64,000 nucleotides of DNA from Effrenium voratum (GCA_963377175.1 CAUJNA010002124.1:492592-556591), one strand, 5' to 3'; positions 45,010 through 55,546 are shown, counted from the first letter of the stretch. Translations and numbers: made by a program. The notes: a model not told the origin generated them from the sequence alone.

Positions 45010-46437
45010 CTATGCCTCCAAATACCGCCCACTTTGGAGCTGCCTGGGCTTGCCGTCTTGCAGAAGGCCTGGGTAGGACCTCTCATACCTCATGGCGGTA
45101 AAAAGGGAGAACTTGCCCTCTGCCCGGAAGTCCCCCTGACGCACCGCAGCGACGTAGTGCTCACAATCTGCCTGCACAGGATTTATGTAGCGCCAGACTT
45201 CTTCGCCTTCAGGAGTGATCTCGAAAAGGATCCCCTGCGGGCCCATGATTACCAAGGTGTTCCCATTTACCAACCTCCTCGCGCCTGAAATGTGAGTGCA
45301 GTAGAAGCTACCATACTTGCCGCATGGCTCTCCGTAGCTCCAAACAGGCGCTTGTGGGCCTGTGTAGGGGCTAAAGTTTCCGTGGCTGTCTGCTAACTCG
45401 TATTCCTCCACTGTAGAAAAAAGCCTATCCGGCGCACGCCCATTATTAAAGATCAGCACGTTGCCCTCACCAGGTGCTCCGCGAATAAAGACTGCATGAT
45501 GCGAGCAAAACAAGAACTGGTCTGCAAGGGTCCCCTGCCGGCACATGGCAGGGTTGCCAAAGCGATACAATATGTCTCCGCCTTTCCCACGCTGACCACC
45601 TTCATGGGAACTGGCCTCCTGCGTCGTGGTGCTGTGGTCTATGATGACGACCTCACCAGCATTGTGCAGACCCAGCGCAATTTGGTCTCGCACTGGATCG
45701 TGGGAGATGGAGTTGATGTGGAGCCAGTCCTTCTCTCCAGTCTTGCCTGGCTGCTTCCAGAAAGCCAAGCCCAGACAGTTCTTGTCCATGCCCTCTTGCG
45801 CAAGGGTCTTGTTCCGCTGCGCGCCCTTACCCGCCACAGGGCAAATGTTGATATCAAACAGCTCTGGATGTGCGGAGACGTCCCCAAAATGTGGGAGGCT
45901 AGGGCAAAAGTCCTGGATCAAGTGATCCCACATGGACCACTGCCACACCCTGGTGGCACTTGAGCCCTCAGGTTTGAGCTCGATGATCAAGTCGTTCCAA
46001 ATGCCTTCGTCTGCAATCAAATCCGGGCGTCGTCCCGCATCTAGGGCCTGCTGCTTGGTCTTGCGCTCCCAGACCATGACCAGCACGTGGCCGTTGGCCA
46101 GCGGCTCCAGGTCGTGATGCGCCAAGGTCTGCTGGTAGGGGTAGAAGTCGAAGACCCAAACCTGGCGGTTGTCCCAGTCCACTTCCTCTACCACGCCACC
46201 AGCACCACCAACCTGGAACCCTGGACTATGCAAGGCAACCGTGCCATCACGAAGCAGGTTGCCGGAGGGCAGAAGGTACGAGGTGAAGACATTTCTGCAA
46301 CTGCGCCATTGGTGCACGAGCTGTCCATCCTCGTCGATCAAGTACGTCTCTCGGCTAGCGTTGAACAAAGTATAACCGGCAGCCATCTTTGCATCCTTCC
46401 TAGTCACAACCCCCACCGTCCTCTTTGACAGCGGCAG
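45010..46437 (-). CDS. Arylsulfotransferase (ASST)-family protein
   Basis: A single uninterrupted frame of about 475 codons. Typical ASST blocks occur in order: GYTLFNASRETYLID, GQLVHQWRSC, LLPSGNLLRDG, HHDLEPLANGHVLVMVWERK, VWQWSMWDHLIQDF, DWLHINSISHDPVRDQIALG, VVIIDHSTTTQEA, GGDILYRFGNP, GEGNVLIFNNG, GARRLVNGNTLVIMGPQG and GEEVWRYINPV. The family forms a six-bladed propeller that transfers sulfate between phenolic compounds; the His residues at HHD, DHST and SHH are candidates for catalysis. The protein ends SGRYLEA-stop at 45010. No signal peptide is visible. The frame reaches ATG at 46446, but homologous text (KRTVGVVTRKDAKMAAGYT) directly follows tgtttcag at 46438, so an upstream exon is likely. 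Lack of introns over 1.4 kb contrasts with its neighbours and fits acquisition from bacteria or retroposition. Confidence 0.88.
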   Translation of the reverse strand: MPLSKRTVGVVTRKDAKMAAGYTLFNASRETYLIDEDGQLVHQWRSCRNVFTSYLLPSGNLLRDGTVALHSPGFQVGGAGGVVEEVDWDNRQVWVFDFYPYQQTLAHHDLEPLANGHVLVMVWERKTKQQALDAGRRPDLIADEGIWNDLIIELKPEGSSATRVWQWSMWDHLIQDFCPSLPHFGDVSAHPELFDINICPVAGKGAQRNKTLAQEGMDKNCLGLAFWKQPGKTGEKDWLHINSISHDPVRDQIALGLHNAGEVVIIDHSTTTQEASSHEGGQRGKGGDILYRFGNPAMCRQGTLADQFLFCSHHAVFIRGAPGEGNVLIFNNGRAPDRLFSTVEEYELADSHGNFSPYTGPQAPVWSYGEPCGKYGSFYCTHISGARRLVNGNTLVIMGPQGILFEITPEGEEVWRYINPVQADCEHYVAAVRQGDFRAEGKFSLFTAMRYERSYPGLLQDGKPRQLQSGRYLEA

Positions 46438-46444
46438 CTGAAAC

Positions 46445-48450
46445 ATATTATATCGTGCTGCCTACTTGTAAATCCCCGCTATGTTTGTCTTGTGCCAGAC
46501 ATGCCTTCAGGTGTTTGCACTTGCCCCGAAAGTGCAAGGTCGAATGCACGGAGCGTTTGCAGCTACCACTTCCTATTCTACTTCCCCGACCTTTTCTTGA
46601 TGGTTGCACTGAGCCAATGCCCTGAGACAACCAACAAATCATGCAGCGGAGTCCAGCTCCAACATCACATTGAATCTTGGAGTCGTCACTCGCGTTCATG
46701 CCGTGACATTCCCACACGATCCCAGTGATCCCAACAGTACCCTGTCAACTTCTCAAACATGGACACGCAGCGAGTCAAGCAACACTGCTCAAAACTATTA
46801 TTTGTCCCTGCAGCCCGTACAGCATTCGCAACCTGGCCAACATGGTCTCAGGCGGGTACCTCGCTCAATCTGCATCGCGTAGACTACGCGCGACACTTCT
46901 AGAGGGCCTCCTCACAGCTGCGTGTTACAGCCAGAATGCCTAACCTTTGCTGCATCTACATCTATCGCCCCACTCTGATTTGGTTTCATAAGATCACCTC
47001 AAAAAAATATGTGTTCATGTGTGTGTTTGCTATACTATTTCTCAATCTTCGTTGTTCAAAACTTTTTGAAATTAAGGAAAACAATGTGTTGTTCAAAGCT
47101 GCTTAAAGCTGGGCATCTGCTTTGTTAAGCAAAAAACCTGCTGGAGCCAAAACAAGGCGACCGGCCATGAAGAATCAGCTGGGATGCGCAGCACAAAAAG
47201 GAACACAGTAACAGGTAAGGCTGCCATGTTTACACGGATACGTAGCGCTCGAAGTGCATGGCTCGAAACTCTCAAGTCTCGCTTGGCCGCGCTGGAGGTT
47301 TCCTCGGGCGGTGCTGGTCACCTTCTCGCCGGCCTCAGCTGCTAGGCATGCAGAACGGGGAGCCCAAAAAGGGCACAATTTGTGGATCAACAGTCTCAGC
47401 TGCGCGCGTGCAACTCGGCAATTTGTGAGTCCGTGCCTCTGCCTCCAACCTCACCGAGCCTTGGCATCCCCGCAACCTCTCCCTTCCCAGTGGTTGGCTC
47501 AACGGAAGCACTCTCGGAATGGACCTAAGCACAACCACAACGCTGCAAGCCCCTTGTGCTTTCCAGCTAAATTTCAACCACCAACTATTGAGAGTCCTGG
47601 CGTGCGAACAATCGCGAGCATAGTGCAATTGTGGGGCCTCGCCAGCAAAGGATACAATACATCACACCAAATATGGTAAATGGTCAATGGAAACAGGAAC
47701 TTGTGAGCCGGCTGCACAGCGCCCACAGCGTTGAAAGGTTCGTGCACGTGGCGCCCACCAATCTCTTGCACACCCTTGCCGCCAATTCTTTCCCAGTTGC
47801 CTTTGCCTCTGTTGGCACCCTTCCCTGCCTTATCCGTTTGCCCTTCCCTTGTCAGATCCTTTGCAAAAAGCGCCTTCGCCGTTTCCAGCGCGTTGGCTCA
47901 GCTCACACGGGCTGTAACACGCTTGGAGAACGTGTTGGTTGCTCTTGCGGCCATGGCGGCGCATCACCCTTGCTTCCCCGCGAGGCCCCACCCTTCTGAC
48001 GTTTCAAACTATCGACGGAGGGCTCCCCGATTTGATCGCCAACTAGAGAGGCATATGCAAGTTTGCACTTTTCCTCCATGTTCATGAAAACTGTCACGCT
48101 TACGTGTGAGAAAAGGCGTGAGCGGCAGTCCACGAGACTTCACCAAGATGATGTCGATCTTGCTGCCCAGCATGCAAACCAGGCGATGAAAGGGACTGCG
48201 CAAACTGTCTTTCGCCCTCTGTCGGGAAGAGGGAAAAAGTATTTTTGCCGGGGCATCTCCTGGCTCGCGCCCTACAGCAGCAGCCTGGGCCCCTCAAAGG
48301 AACAGCCGCTGGACGCGTTTGGCACTCCGTTCACGGAGATTCAAGGCCCGAAGCTGACATCCTCCAATCGGAAGACGTGCAAAACTTGCTGTAAGAGCTG
48401 GGTGTGTGAAGTTTGGAAGAAGTAAAATCTGGGCGCGCCGAAGCCAAGTA
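46445..48450. other. No firmly supported gene
   Basis: Upstream of the arylsulfotransferase gene. It should contain that gene's 5' exon and promoter, but neither was identified. Open frames on both strands are unconvincing. Confidence 0.4.
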
Positions 48451-48451
48451 C

Positions 48452-48624
48452 CCAGTCGGATGTCGCGAGTAAGGGCCTGCCGCCGAAGCGCAAGTAACGA
48501 AGATGCAGTTTCCGCCTCTTGCTTTATGGGATGAACATCATGCGCAAGCCTGTCCCAGAAGCGCACGGTCAGCTCAGGAAGCATTCTGACCAGCCGAAGA
48601 ACGCGGGGCCATTTTGAACGCGGC
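48452..48624 (-). CDS. Putative internal exon, unknown protein
   Basis: After caacgagcag the minus strand reads KWPRVLRLVRMLPELTVRFW, DRLAHDVHPIKQEAETASSL, LALRRQALTRDIRL, a helical, charged composition, with a possible GT donor at 48451. The first codon is split. A nearby minus-strand micro-exon candidate (48781-48762) reads VFLLDE. No family was recognised. Confidence 0.45.
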
Positions 48625-48799
48625 CTGCTCGTTGACGGTCAGGCCCTGAAAGTCTCCCCGCGCACCATTAGCCTTCATGTTGCTTGTCTTGATGGCGCAA
48701 GCCGATCAAACTCCTGCTTGTCATCTCAACGGGTCGATGATAATTGCCCGTGGGCAGGCGCTTCGTCGAGCAGAAAGACTTCTTGCTTTCAGCCCATTC

Positions 48800-50420
48800 T
48801 TCGCGACTTGTTCTTGTCTTGCGGCTTGTTCTTCGACATCTCCTCTGAGACCAAAAAGGGTCCATGGAGTCCATAGAGCGCCCCGGACGATGTCCAACCA
48901 ACTCAACGCCAAATACAAGGTTCAATCTATCGGCTCTCTTTAGAACCATGAATATGACCTGCCTTATCCTCCGCTGCCATGTAGCCGGTTTCCTGTCTAC
49001 ACGGCTTATCGAGATCTTCATTCACCTCCGCCAGCCATACGCCGACCAGGCTTCACAATCTGGGTCCCCGCAGCCTGGCAAGCCCGACACACTGATACTT
49101 GGCTTTCTTGCTTGTTAGCTTCGGACAAACGATCACGCCATCTGGCGAAAAAGGGTGAAGCAGCGCTGCTGCTTCAGAAGGTCTCGGCGGCCTGCTCCTC
49201 GAGCGCTATCCTGGGTAGTGGAGAGATTGAGACACGAAACTTAGGGCATTCACTTTTCTATCCTTCGACAGCTCATCATATCTCAGCTTGATTGTGGTTT
49301 CACGTCTAGCTTTGTCTCTTTCACGCGCTCCGTGCGAGTACCATGCGCTGGCGACAGCCTGTACACGGTAGGCGCTTGAGCCCATTGGCTCCATGTGTGC
49401 AAACATGTTAAGACATGATATATGTCGCTTGACTATTCACACAAATTGGCCCTGAGTTTTGAGCGGTTTTCTATCAGAGGTTGCTGCTAGCGACTGCAAA
49501 CGCGGATATCCCGCGCCCTCGCCTTGGCTTTGTAGGTGTAGAGCATGCGGTCGTCCTTGAAAGCACCGAGTTCATGGCGATAGGTCTATCAGATCTGCCC
49601 CCGCACACGCCCTCCTCTTCCTCCGACACGCCGTATCCGTAACACACCAGGGACTCCCCCTCAACCTGCAGCTTTCCGGAACCGCTGAGACACACTATCC
49701 GCAAACGGCTACCTCGAAGACCTCATTCGCACAATCGAAGAACACTGCGTCCTGGCAAACAAGGCAGCCAAAAATATGCTTGAGGCATTTTCACGACCCC
49801 TTGCTCAGCAGTTACACTGAGTCTAGCGGACGTATGCCTCTGGCGCGTTAGAAGCTCCGCCGTGAGCAGTGAACTGGGAATGCTATGAGAACATCGCAGG
49901 GGGACTTTGCGCCCCTTTGCAAAAGTTGGATTCCGGTGCACTGCTGCACCTTGTGCGCAGAAATGCCGGAGGTCGCTGGGCAAGCTCCAGGAGATCTGGA
50001 GATCATGCAGACCGAGAATAGTTCAGCTGCTTCACAATGGGCATCAGCTCCGGCCTGGGATTGCAACAAGTGTAATCTGCCAGCCCTGTTCCAGGAAACA
50101 GCTGAGGAGTCGGCGCTTCTTTGCTGAAGGCTTGCATCTGCGGCGCAGCTGCTACCGAGTGCGCTCAAACAACTGCCCCCCAGATTCGTTGGTGATTTGC
50201 TGGGTGGCCAACAAATTTGCAATCTTGACAAGCTGCGCCCTACAGGTTTGGCAAACCCTCGAGGGCAGCTCATCTATCAAATCTGCCTAAGGCCAACCAT
50301 AGCTCCGGCCTCGTAATGCTTGTTTCCGGCTCTATTTGAATTTGCACAAGCAGCAAAAACCTTGGCCCACGCGTGAGTTGAAGCTGGCCATGGGAACATG
50401 ATTGGGAGACTGGGATGTCT
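48800..50420. other. No firmly supported gene
   Basis: Should contain 3' exons of the lipase gene (minus strand, below 50425), which were not recognised. An open minus-strand stretch at 49530-49700 (SLVCYGYGVSEEEEGVCGG) is a possible exon. Confidence 0.35.
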
Positions 50421-50424
50421 AAGC

Positions 50425-51070
50425 CTTGAGCTTCACAAAGCGATCCTCCCAGCGAATGCCCAGTGCACATGACCTTGACACAAGTAGCCGGCACACCCAG
50501 CACTCTGTTCCCAATTGCGGCTGGGCCTTGTTGCACTTGGCCAAGGCCGGTCGCAGCTTCGGCATGCTGTACTTCATGAGCCAGTAGAGCTTGTCAGCAT
50601 AGCCCGACTGCACTCCATCAAAGCCGCAATAGCCGTATGGAGCATTCTTCAAGTTTGCAAAAAACTCTGCAAAGGTGTGCGTCCCCTGGAAGGCCAGAGC
50701 ACAGTCCAAGCTGCCTTCATGCTGCAGGAGCCAAATGTTGTCGACAGCCTCCCAGATGAACGCAAACACACACAGACACACACACACATGCACAAGCTCA
50801 CAACAACGTGTCCACAAGAAAGGCAGACACACACACACACACTCACACGCACAGCACAAGCGCACGCACACGCACACTCGCACGCGCACACGCACGCGCA
50901 CCCACCCCGCACACACACACACACACACCCCGCACACACACACACCCACCCCGCACACACATCCACCCCGCACACACACACCCACACACACACACACTTG
51001 AACTCCCGAAGGAGGGTACTCATCAAAGTACTGCATGGGTCTTCGAGTAGTAATGTCGGCTCGCAGGTCA
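50425..51070 (-). CDS. Class-3 (alpha/beta hydrolase) lipase, three exons
   Basis: Minus-strand exons 51070-50998, 50748-50527 and 50473-50425 join in frame. The first reads RRPMQYFDEYPPSGVQ. The second reads AVDNIWLLQHEGSLDCALAF, QGTHTFAEFFANLK, YCGFDGVQSGYADKLYWLMK, KLRPALAKCNK. The third carries the nucleophile elbow (VMCTGHSLGGSLCEAQ). The Ala-Phe-Gln-Gly-Thr strand, the H/Q-x-GY helix and GHSLGG are in the order of Lipase_3 (triacylglycerol-lipase-like) enzymes; Ser of GHSLG is the nucleophile. Intron 50526-50474 (53 nt) is GC-AG and the next donor (CAAG|GCTTAG) is GC. Intron 50997-50749 is a (GT)n tract. The Asp/His of the triad should lie in 3' exons not identified here. Confidence 0.8.
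50760..51000. repeat. (CA)n microsatellite in a lipase intron
   Basis: CACA, CACGCACA and CACCCCGCACACA runs fill the intron between the first two identified lipase exons. Its GT repeat forms the donor side of the intron. Confidence 0.9.
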
Positions 51071-51298
51071 CTTGCAGTAAAATGGATGAAGCTCCAAGCT
51101 GCGCACGACGGCGCCCATGGCAGCTTCCAAAGGAGTTTCGGCGGGGTTGGCCTTGACTAGGAGGGATCCTCATCAGGACCCGCCTCCCCCCCTAGTCAAG
51201 CGTCACCCCCGGAGCGGGCCGACTCCGAAACAAGGTCAACCCCTGTGGAAGAAATGTGGTAGCAGGGTGTTCTGCTACTCCGCACACACACGCCCCTC
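51001..51298 (-). repeat. Direct duplication, copy A (lipase exon plus flanks)
   Basis: From GAACTCCCGAAGGAGGGTAC to GTTCTGCTACTCCGCACACA. Matches copy B at 53677-53940 almost throughout; differences cluster just upstream (in minus sense) of the YFDEYPPSGVQ exon and at a roughly 20-nt indel near 51110. Confidence 0.9.
51152..51206 (-). other. 55-nt palindrome-ended intron candidate (introner-like), copy A
   Basis: On the minus strand a segment starts GTGACGCTTGACTAGG and ends CCTAGTCAAG, so the arms CTTGACTAGG/CCTAGTCAAG form an inverted repeat whose ends coincide with GT and AG splice signals. Flanking peptide text (LTLFRSRPAPG before, ANPAETPL after) is short. Terminal inverted repeats are a property of DNA-transposon-like introners described in dinoflagellates. 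Confidence 0.5.
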
Positions 51299-51329
51299 TA
51301 GGAGGGGCGAGTGTTGCTTTTCAGCCGGA

Positions 51330-53490
51330 AACTGTACACGAAGCAGTCAACTGTACACGAAGCAGGCAGCTGTACACGAAGCAGTCAACTGTACACGAAA
51401 CTGTCATCTGCGCACGAAGAAATCAACTGTACACGAATCAGGCAACTGTACACGAAGCAGTTAACTGTACATGAAGCAGTCAACTGTGCATGAAGCAGTC
51501 ATGTTCAACTAGGTCAACTGTACACGAAGCAGTCAACTGTACACGAAGCAGTCAACTGTACACGAGGCGGTCAGCTGTACACGAAACTGTCAACTGTACA
51601 CGAGGGCAACATTCCCCAAGAACACACACACACCCAAAGGCAAAACAGCAGGGCGGCGCGGCGGAGGGCAACAAACCCCAAGAACAAAGCGCAACACACA
51701 CACAAACAAAGACAAAGAGCAAAGCGGCGCGGCGGAGGGCAACAAGCCCCACGAACAAGGCGCAACACACACACACCCACAGACAAACAGCAGGGCGGCG
51801 CGGCGGAGGGCAACAAGCCCACAAGAACAAAGCGCAACACACACACCCAAAGAAAAAGAACAAAGCGGCGCGGCGGAGGGCGACCATCCCCAAGAACAAG
51901 GCACAACTCACACACACACACACCCTGTACACGAAGCGGTCAACTGTACACGAAGCAGTCAACTGTACACGAAGTAGTCAACTGTACACGAAGCAGGCAA
52001 CTGTACACGAAACTGTCAGCTGTACACGAAGCAATCAACTGTACACGAATCAGGCAACTGTACACGAAGCAGTTAACTGAACAAGAAGCAGTCACCTGTA
52101 CACGAGGCAGTCAACTGTACACGGAGTAGTCAACTGTACACGAAGCGGTCAACTGTACACGAAGCAGTCAACTGTACACGAAGCAGGCAGCTGTACATGA
52201 AGCAGTCAACTGTGCACGAAGCAATCAAGTGTACACGAAGCAGTCAACTGTACACAGAGCAGTCAACTGTACATGAAGCAGTCAACTGTACACAAAATGG
52301 CCAACTGTACACGAAGCAATCAACTGTACCCGAAGCAGTCAACTGTACAAACTGTACACGACGCAGTCAACTGTACTTGAAGCAGTCAACTGTACACGAG
52401 GCAGTCAACTGTACATGAAGCAGCCAACTGTACACGAAGCAGTCAACTATACACGGAGCATTCAACTGTACACGAAGCGGTCGACTGGGTCAACTGTACA
52501 CGAAGCAGTCAACAGTACACAGAGCAGTCAACTGTACACGAAGTAAGCAACTGTACACGAAACTGTCAACTGTACACGAAGCAATTCACTGTTCATGAAG
52601 CAGTCACCTTTGCACGAAGCAACTGTACACGAGGCAGTCAGCTGTACATGAAGCAGGCAACTGTACACGAAGCGGTCACCTGTACACGAAACAGTCAGCT
52701 GTACACGAAAGTGTCAACTGTACACGGCAACTGTGCACGAGGCAGTCAACTGTACACGAACGAGGCAGTCCACTGTACACAAAGCAGTCAACTGTACACG
52801 AGGCAGTCAACTGTACACGAGGCAGTCAACTGTACACAAAGCAGTCAACTGTACACGAAGCAACTGTACACGACGCAATCAACTGTACATGAAGCAGTCA
52901 CCTGTACACGAGGCAGTCAACTGTACACGAAACTCTCATCTGTGCACGAAGAAATCAACTGTACACGAATCAGGCAACTGTACACGAAGCAGTTAACTGT
53001 ACATGAAGCAGTCAACTGTGCATGAAGCAGTCATGTTCAACTAGGTCAACTGTACACGAAGCAGTCAACTGTACACGAAGCAGTCAACTGTACACGAGGC
53101 AGTCAACTGTACACAAAGCAGTCAACTGTACACGAAGCAACTGTACACGACGCAATCAACTGTACATGAAGCAGTCACCTGTACACGAGGCAGTCAACTG
53201 TACACGAAACTCTCATCTGTGCACGAAGAAATCAACTGTACACGAATCAGGCAACTGTACACGAAGCAGTTAACTGTACATGAAGCAGTCAACTGTGCAT
53301 GAAGCAGTCATGTTCAACTAGGTCAACTGTACACGAAGCAGTCAACTGTACACGAAGCAGTCAACTGTACACGAGGCAGTCAACTGTACACAAAGCAGTC
53401 AACTGTACACGAAGCAACTGTACACGACGCAATCAACTGTACATGAAGCAGTCAACTGTACACGAGACGGTCAACTGTACACGAAGGCGC
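51330..53490. repeat. 19-bp minisatellite array (GTCAACTGTACACGAAGCA)
   Basis: About 2.1 kb of imperfect 19-mers, many with the palindrome TGTACA. Frequent variants replace GAAGCA by GAGGCA, GAAACT, AAAGCA or TGAAGCA. A higher-order unit of 277 nt containing ATGTTCAACTAGGTCAACTG repeats at about 53030 and 53307, with a third anchor at about 51498. Open frames reading CTRSSQLYTKQSTVHEAVN are repeat artefacts. Confidence 0.95.
51600..51928. repeat. Nested 60-65-bp repeat inside the 19-bp array
   Basis: Four units each containing GGGCGGCGCGGCGGAGGGCA, then AACAAGC-like and AACACACACAC segments interrupt the 19-mer array. This looks like insertion or expansion of an unrelated sequence within the array. 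Confidence 0.85.
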
Positions 53491-53673
53491 AACCCCAGTG
53501 GTGAGACGTAACTATGAAGTGGTGGCTGTCTTCCCTTTAGTGAAACCTTGTTCCTGGTTAAACGTGAAATTCCGCTGGTCTATGATCGGTCGTGAGGTCA
53601 ATTTTTCCGGCGAACCGGCCCGGGGTCACACGATGGGTACACCCGAGGTTCCCCCAAGATGGGGTGATCACGC

Positions 53674-53733
53674 TTGAACTCCCGAAGGAGGGTACTCATC
53701 AAAGTACTGCATGGGTCTTCGAGTAAGAAATTT
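53674..53733 (-). CDS. Duplicate lipase exon (YFDEYPPSGVQ), copy B
   Basis: Twenty codons, phase 0, reading KFLTRRPMQYFDEYPPSGVQ between tgcaatgcaag and a GC donor (GTTCAA|GCGTGA). It matches the exon at 51070-50998 except for its first residues and its donor (GT in copy A). It may be the ancestral, alternative or dead copy. Confidence 0.55.
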
Positions 53734-53940
53734 CTTGCATTGCACTAGAGGTGATGAAGCTCCAAGCTGCGCACGCAAGGAGTTTCGGCGGGGTTGGCCT
53801 TGACTAGGAGGGATCCTCATCAGGACCCGCCTCCCCCCCTAGTCAAGCGTCACCCCAGGAGCGGGCCGACTCCGAAACAAGGTCAACCCCTGTGGAAGAA
53901 AATGTGGTAGCAGGGTGTTCTGCTACTCCGCACACACACA
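53677..53940 (-). repeat. Direct duplication, copy B
   Basis: Partner of 51001-51298. The two copies bracket the 19-bp array, so the array and duplication probably arose together. Confidence 0.9.
53799..53853 (-). other. 55-nt palindrome-ended intron candidate, copy B
   Basis: Same length and same arms (CTTGACTAGG/CCTAGTCAAG) as the element at 51152-51206, with GT and AG at its minus-strand ends. Confidence 0.5.
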
Positions 53941-54095
53941 CACGCACACGCACACGCACACGCCCACGCCCACGGTCACGGTCACGCTCACGCTCACGCT
54001 CGCGCACACGCTCACGCTCACGCTCACGCTCACGCTCACGCTCACGCTCACGCTCACGCTCACGCTCACCCACACACACACACGCGCGCGCAAGC
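53935..54095. repeat. (CACGCT)n hexanucleotide repeat
   Basis: About 17 hexamers with (CA)n on both sides. The Glu-Arg-Glu-Arg reading on the minus strand is repeat-driven. Confidence 0.92.
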
Positions 54096-54257
54096 TCACA
54101 ACCCTGTGTCCACAAACGCGCATGCCTCAAACAGAACCGAACCTCGGTATTCGAATACATTGTGAGAATTGCCAGAATTGCCGCTTCTTGCTTGGGAATG
54201 CATACCCCCCAACTCACCAACACTCTGGATGTGAGGATTGGGTCACCTATCTTTGAT

Positions 54258-54826
54258 TGAGGCCTGAAGCTTATTGCACACTTCTGCAGTGGGCAATCTT
54301 GGAGCATGTCCAAGCCCGGGGCCTCCAGGGTGTCCTGCTGGGTATGCGCCACCAGCCGCCAGTTTTGGAGGTGCTTGGCACGGATCTTCTCCATGCTCAC
54401 TTCCTCACCTGTTGCCCAACTGGTTTGCTTCTCGTAAGCCCCCCAGGACATAAAGGCCAACTCCAATCCCGTGCTGAAGGGAGCCTGCGTGGTGACGTCT
54501 TGACCGTGCAGCTGGACGTGCGCCAAGCGCTCAATGTAATTGTTCATGAAGTGGTGGCTGATCTCGCCACTCCGGCCTTGCTCGTGCTTAGGCAGGTCGG
54601 GCCTGCCGGCACCTGGATAAAACTCAGAGTCCTTCTCCCAATGCAGGGCAAGGGTAGGGACCTGCGCGTGGTAAAGGCTGGTCTTGAAGATCGCGGCGAT
54701 GTCTGTAAGCCGGGATGCCGCCAGCACCGTCTCCGTGTAGCAGCGCAGGCCCCGGAAGCTTCGGCTCGCTTGCGACAAATCCTGGAGTGGCTTCTTGCTG
54801 GTCGCCACAGCGCCGTACGTGTACAT
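54258..54826 (-). CDS. Exon(s) of an unknown protein, possibly the 5' part of the lipase gene
   Basis: A minus-strand frame starts MYTYGAVATSKKPLQDLSQA and continues SFRGLRCYTETVLAASRLTD, LALHWEKDSEFYPGAGRPDL, HHFMNNYIERLAHVQLHGQD, ELAFMSWGAYEKQTSWATGE, IRAKHLQNWRLVAHTQQDTL. Codon use is strongly biased and the frame is 190 codons long, so it is very probably coding. Internal GT (HAQ|GTCCCT) may mark an intron. No family was recognised. Same strand and position upstream of the lipase exons make a single gene plausible, with the repeat array in an intron. Confidence 0.6.
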
Positions 54827-54829
54827 AGC

Positions 54830-55425
54830 GTATCTCGGCTACGTATAATTTCAACACCGAGCATCCCGAAAGCAAGCATAGGCACAAAGAGAAGTAGAAG
54901 GATACCAGTAAACGGAAGACGCGTAAAAAGCAGTCAAGGCTTAAACAAAAAACAAGCCCAAACCTCTTCGGATGGTGTGCGAGTAGCCGCTGCGCAAGTA
55001 GATAGTGTGCAACCGGCAGCATGCAGTGCAAGCAACGCTGTGAAGGTAGTTGCTTTGCAACTAGTGCTTTGCTATAGTCGCTGTGCCAGCAAGTAATCGC
55101 TGTGCAAGTAGTGGATGCGCAAGTGACGCTGCGCCGGCAAAACAATATGCAAGCAATACCAAGCAATCCTATGCGAATATGCCTGCCGCTTGTAGAATAG
55201 AACCCTTGCGGGGCTATGCGGGGTTTTGCAGAAAAGGTGAAGGAAAGTCGCTCGCCAAGAAGGCCAGAAAAGGGCTGCACAGCCAAAATTGACGGTGGAT
55301 CCCATAAAAGCATGCAGCTTGCATCTTGACCTTTGAACTTTGGCATCCTTTGGCCGTCGCTGCCCTCACAATCAAATAATAACTTGAAGGAGAACTAACC
55401 ACAAAATGACAATCTTCTCCGTGCC
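54830..55425. other. No supported gene
   Basis: A short motif (GCTGTGCAAGTAG / GCTGTGCCAGCAAG) recurs loosely at 54990-55160. Probably includes the 5' region of the minus-strand gene at 54258-54826. Confidence 0.45.
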
Positions 55426-55428
55426 CGT

Positions 55429-55546
55429 TTGGTGTCTGGGTATGTCTCGCAGCTGCTTGTGTCGCAAGACTTGCGCTTTCCCATCTTGGCTCCGAAACTT
55501 GCGCCCGTCCGAGTTGCACCGTGCCCGGAGTACCCCTGGTCAGGTT
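55429..55546 (+). CDS. Putative exon, unknown protein
   Basis: The plus strand reads GYVSQLLVSQDLRFPILAPK, LAPVRVAPCPEYPWS and reaches TGGTCAG|GTTCAG. The same frame stays open to 55850 (MFDGKRRDLDLEMTSF). Biased codons suggest coding. No family was recognised. Confidence 0.4.

Noticed and set aside
50774..51000. Possible CRISPR-like array of short repeats at 50.8-53.5 kb
   Set aside because: Units are contiguous without unique spacers, there are no cas genes, and the context is eukaryotic.
51490..53511. Repeat protein STVHEAVNCTRSSQLYT
   Set aside because: The 19-mer period is not a multiple of three and frames change between units; artefact.
53843..54100. Glu-Arg repeat domain at the end of the 54.8-kb frame
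   Set aside because: It is the CACGCT microsatellite read in one frame; the real exon ends before it.
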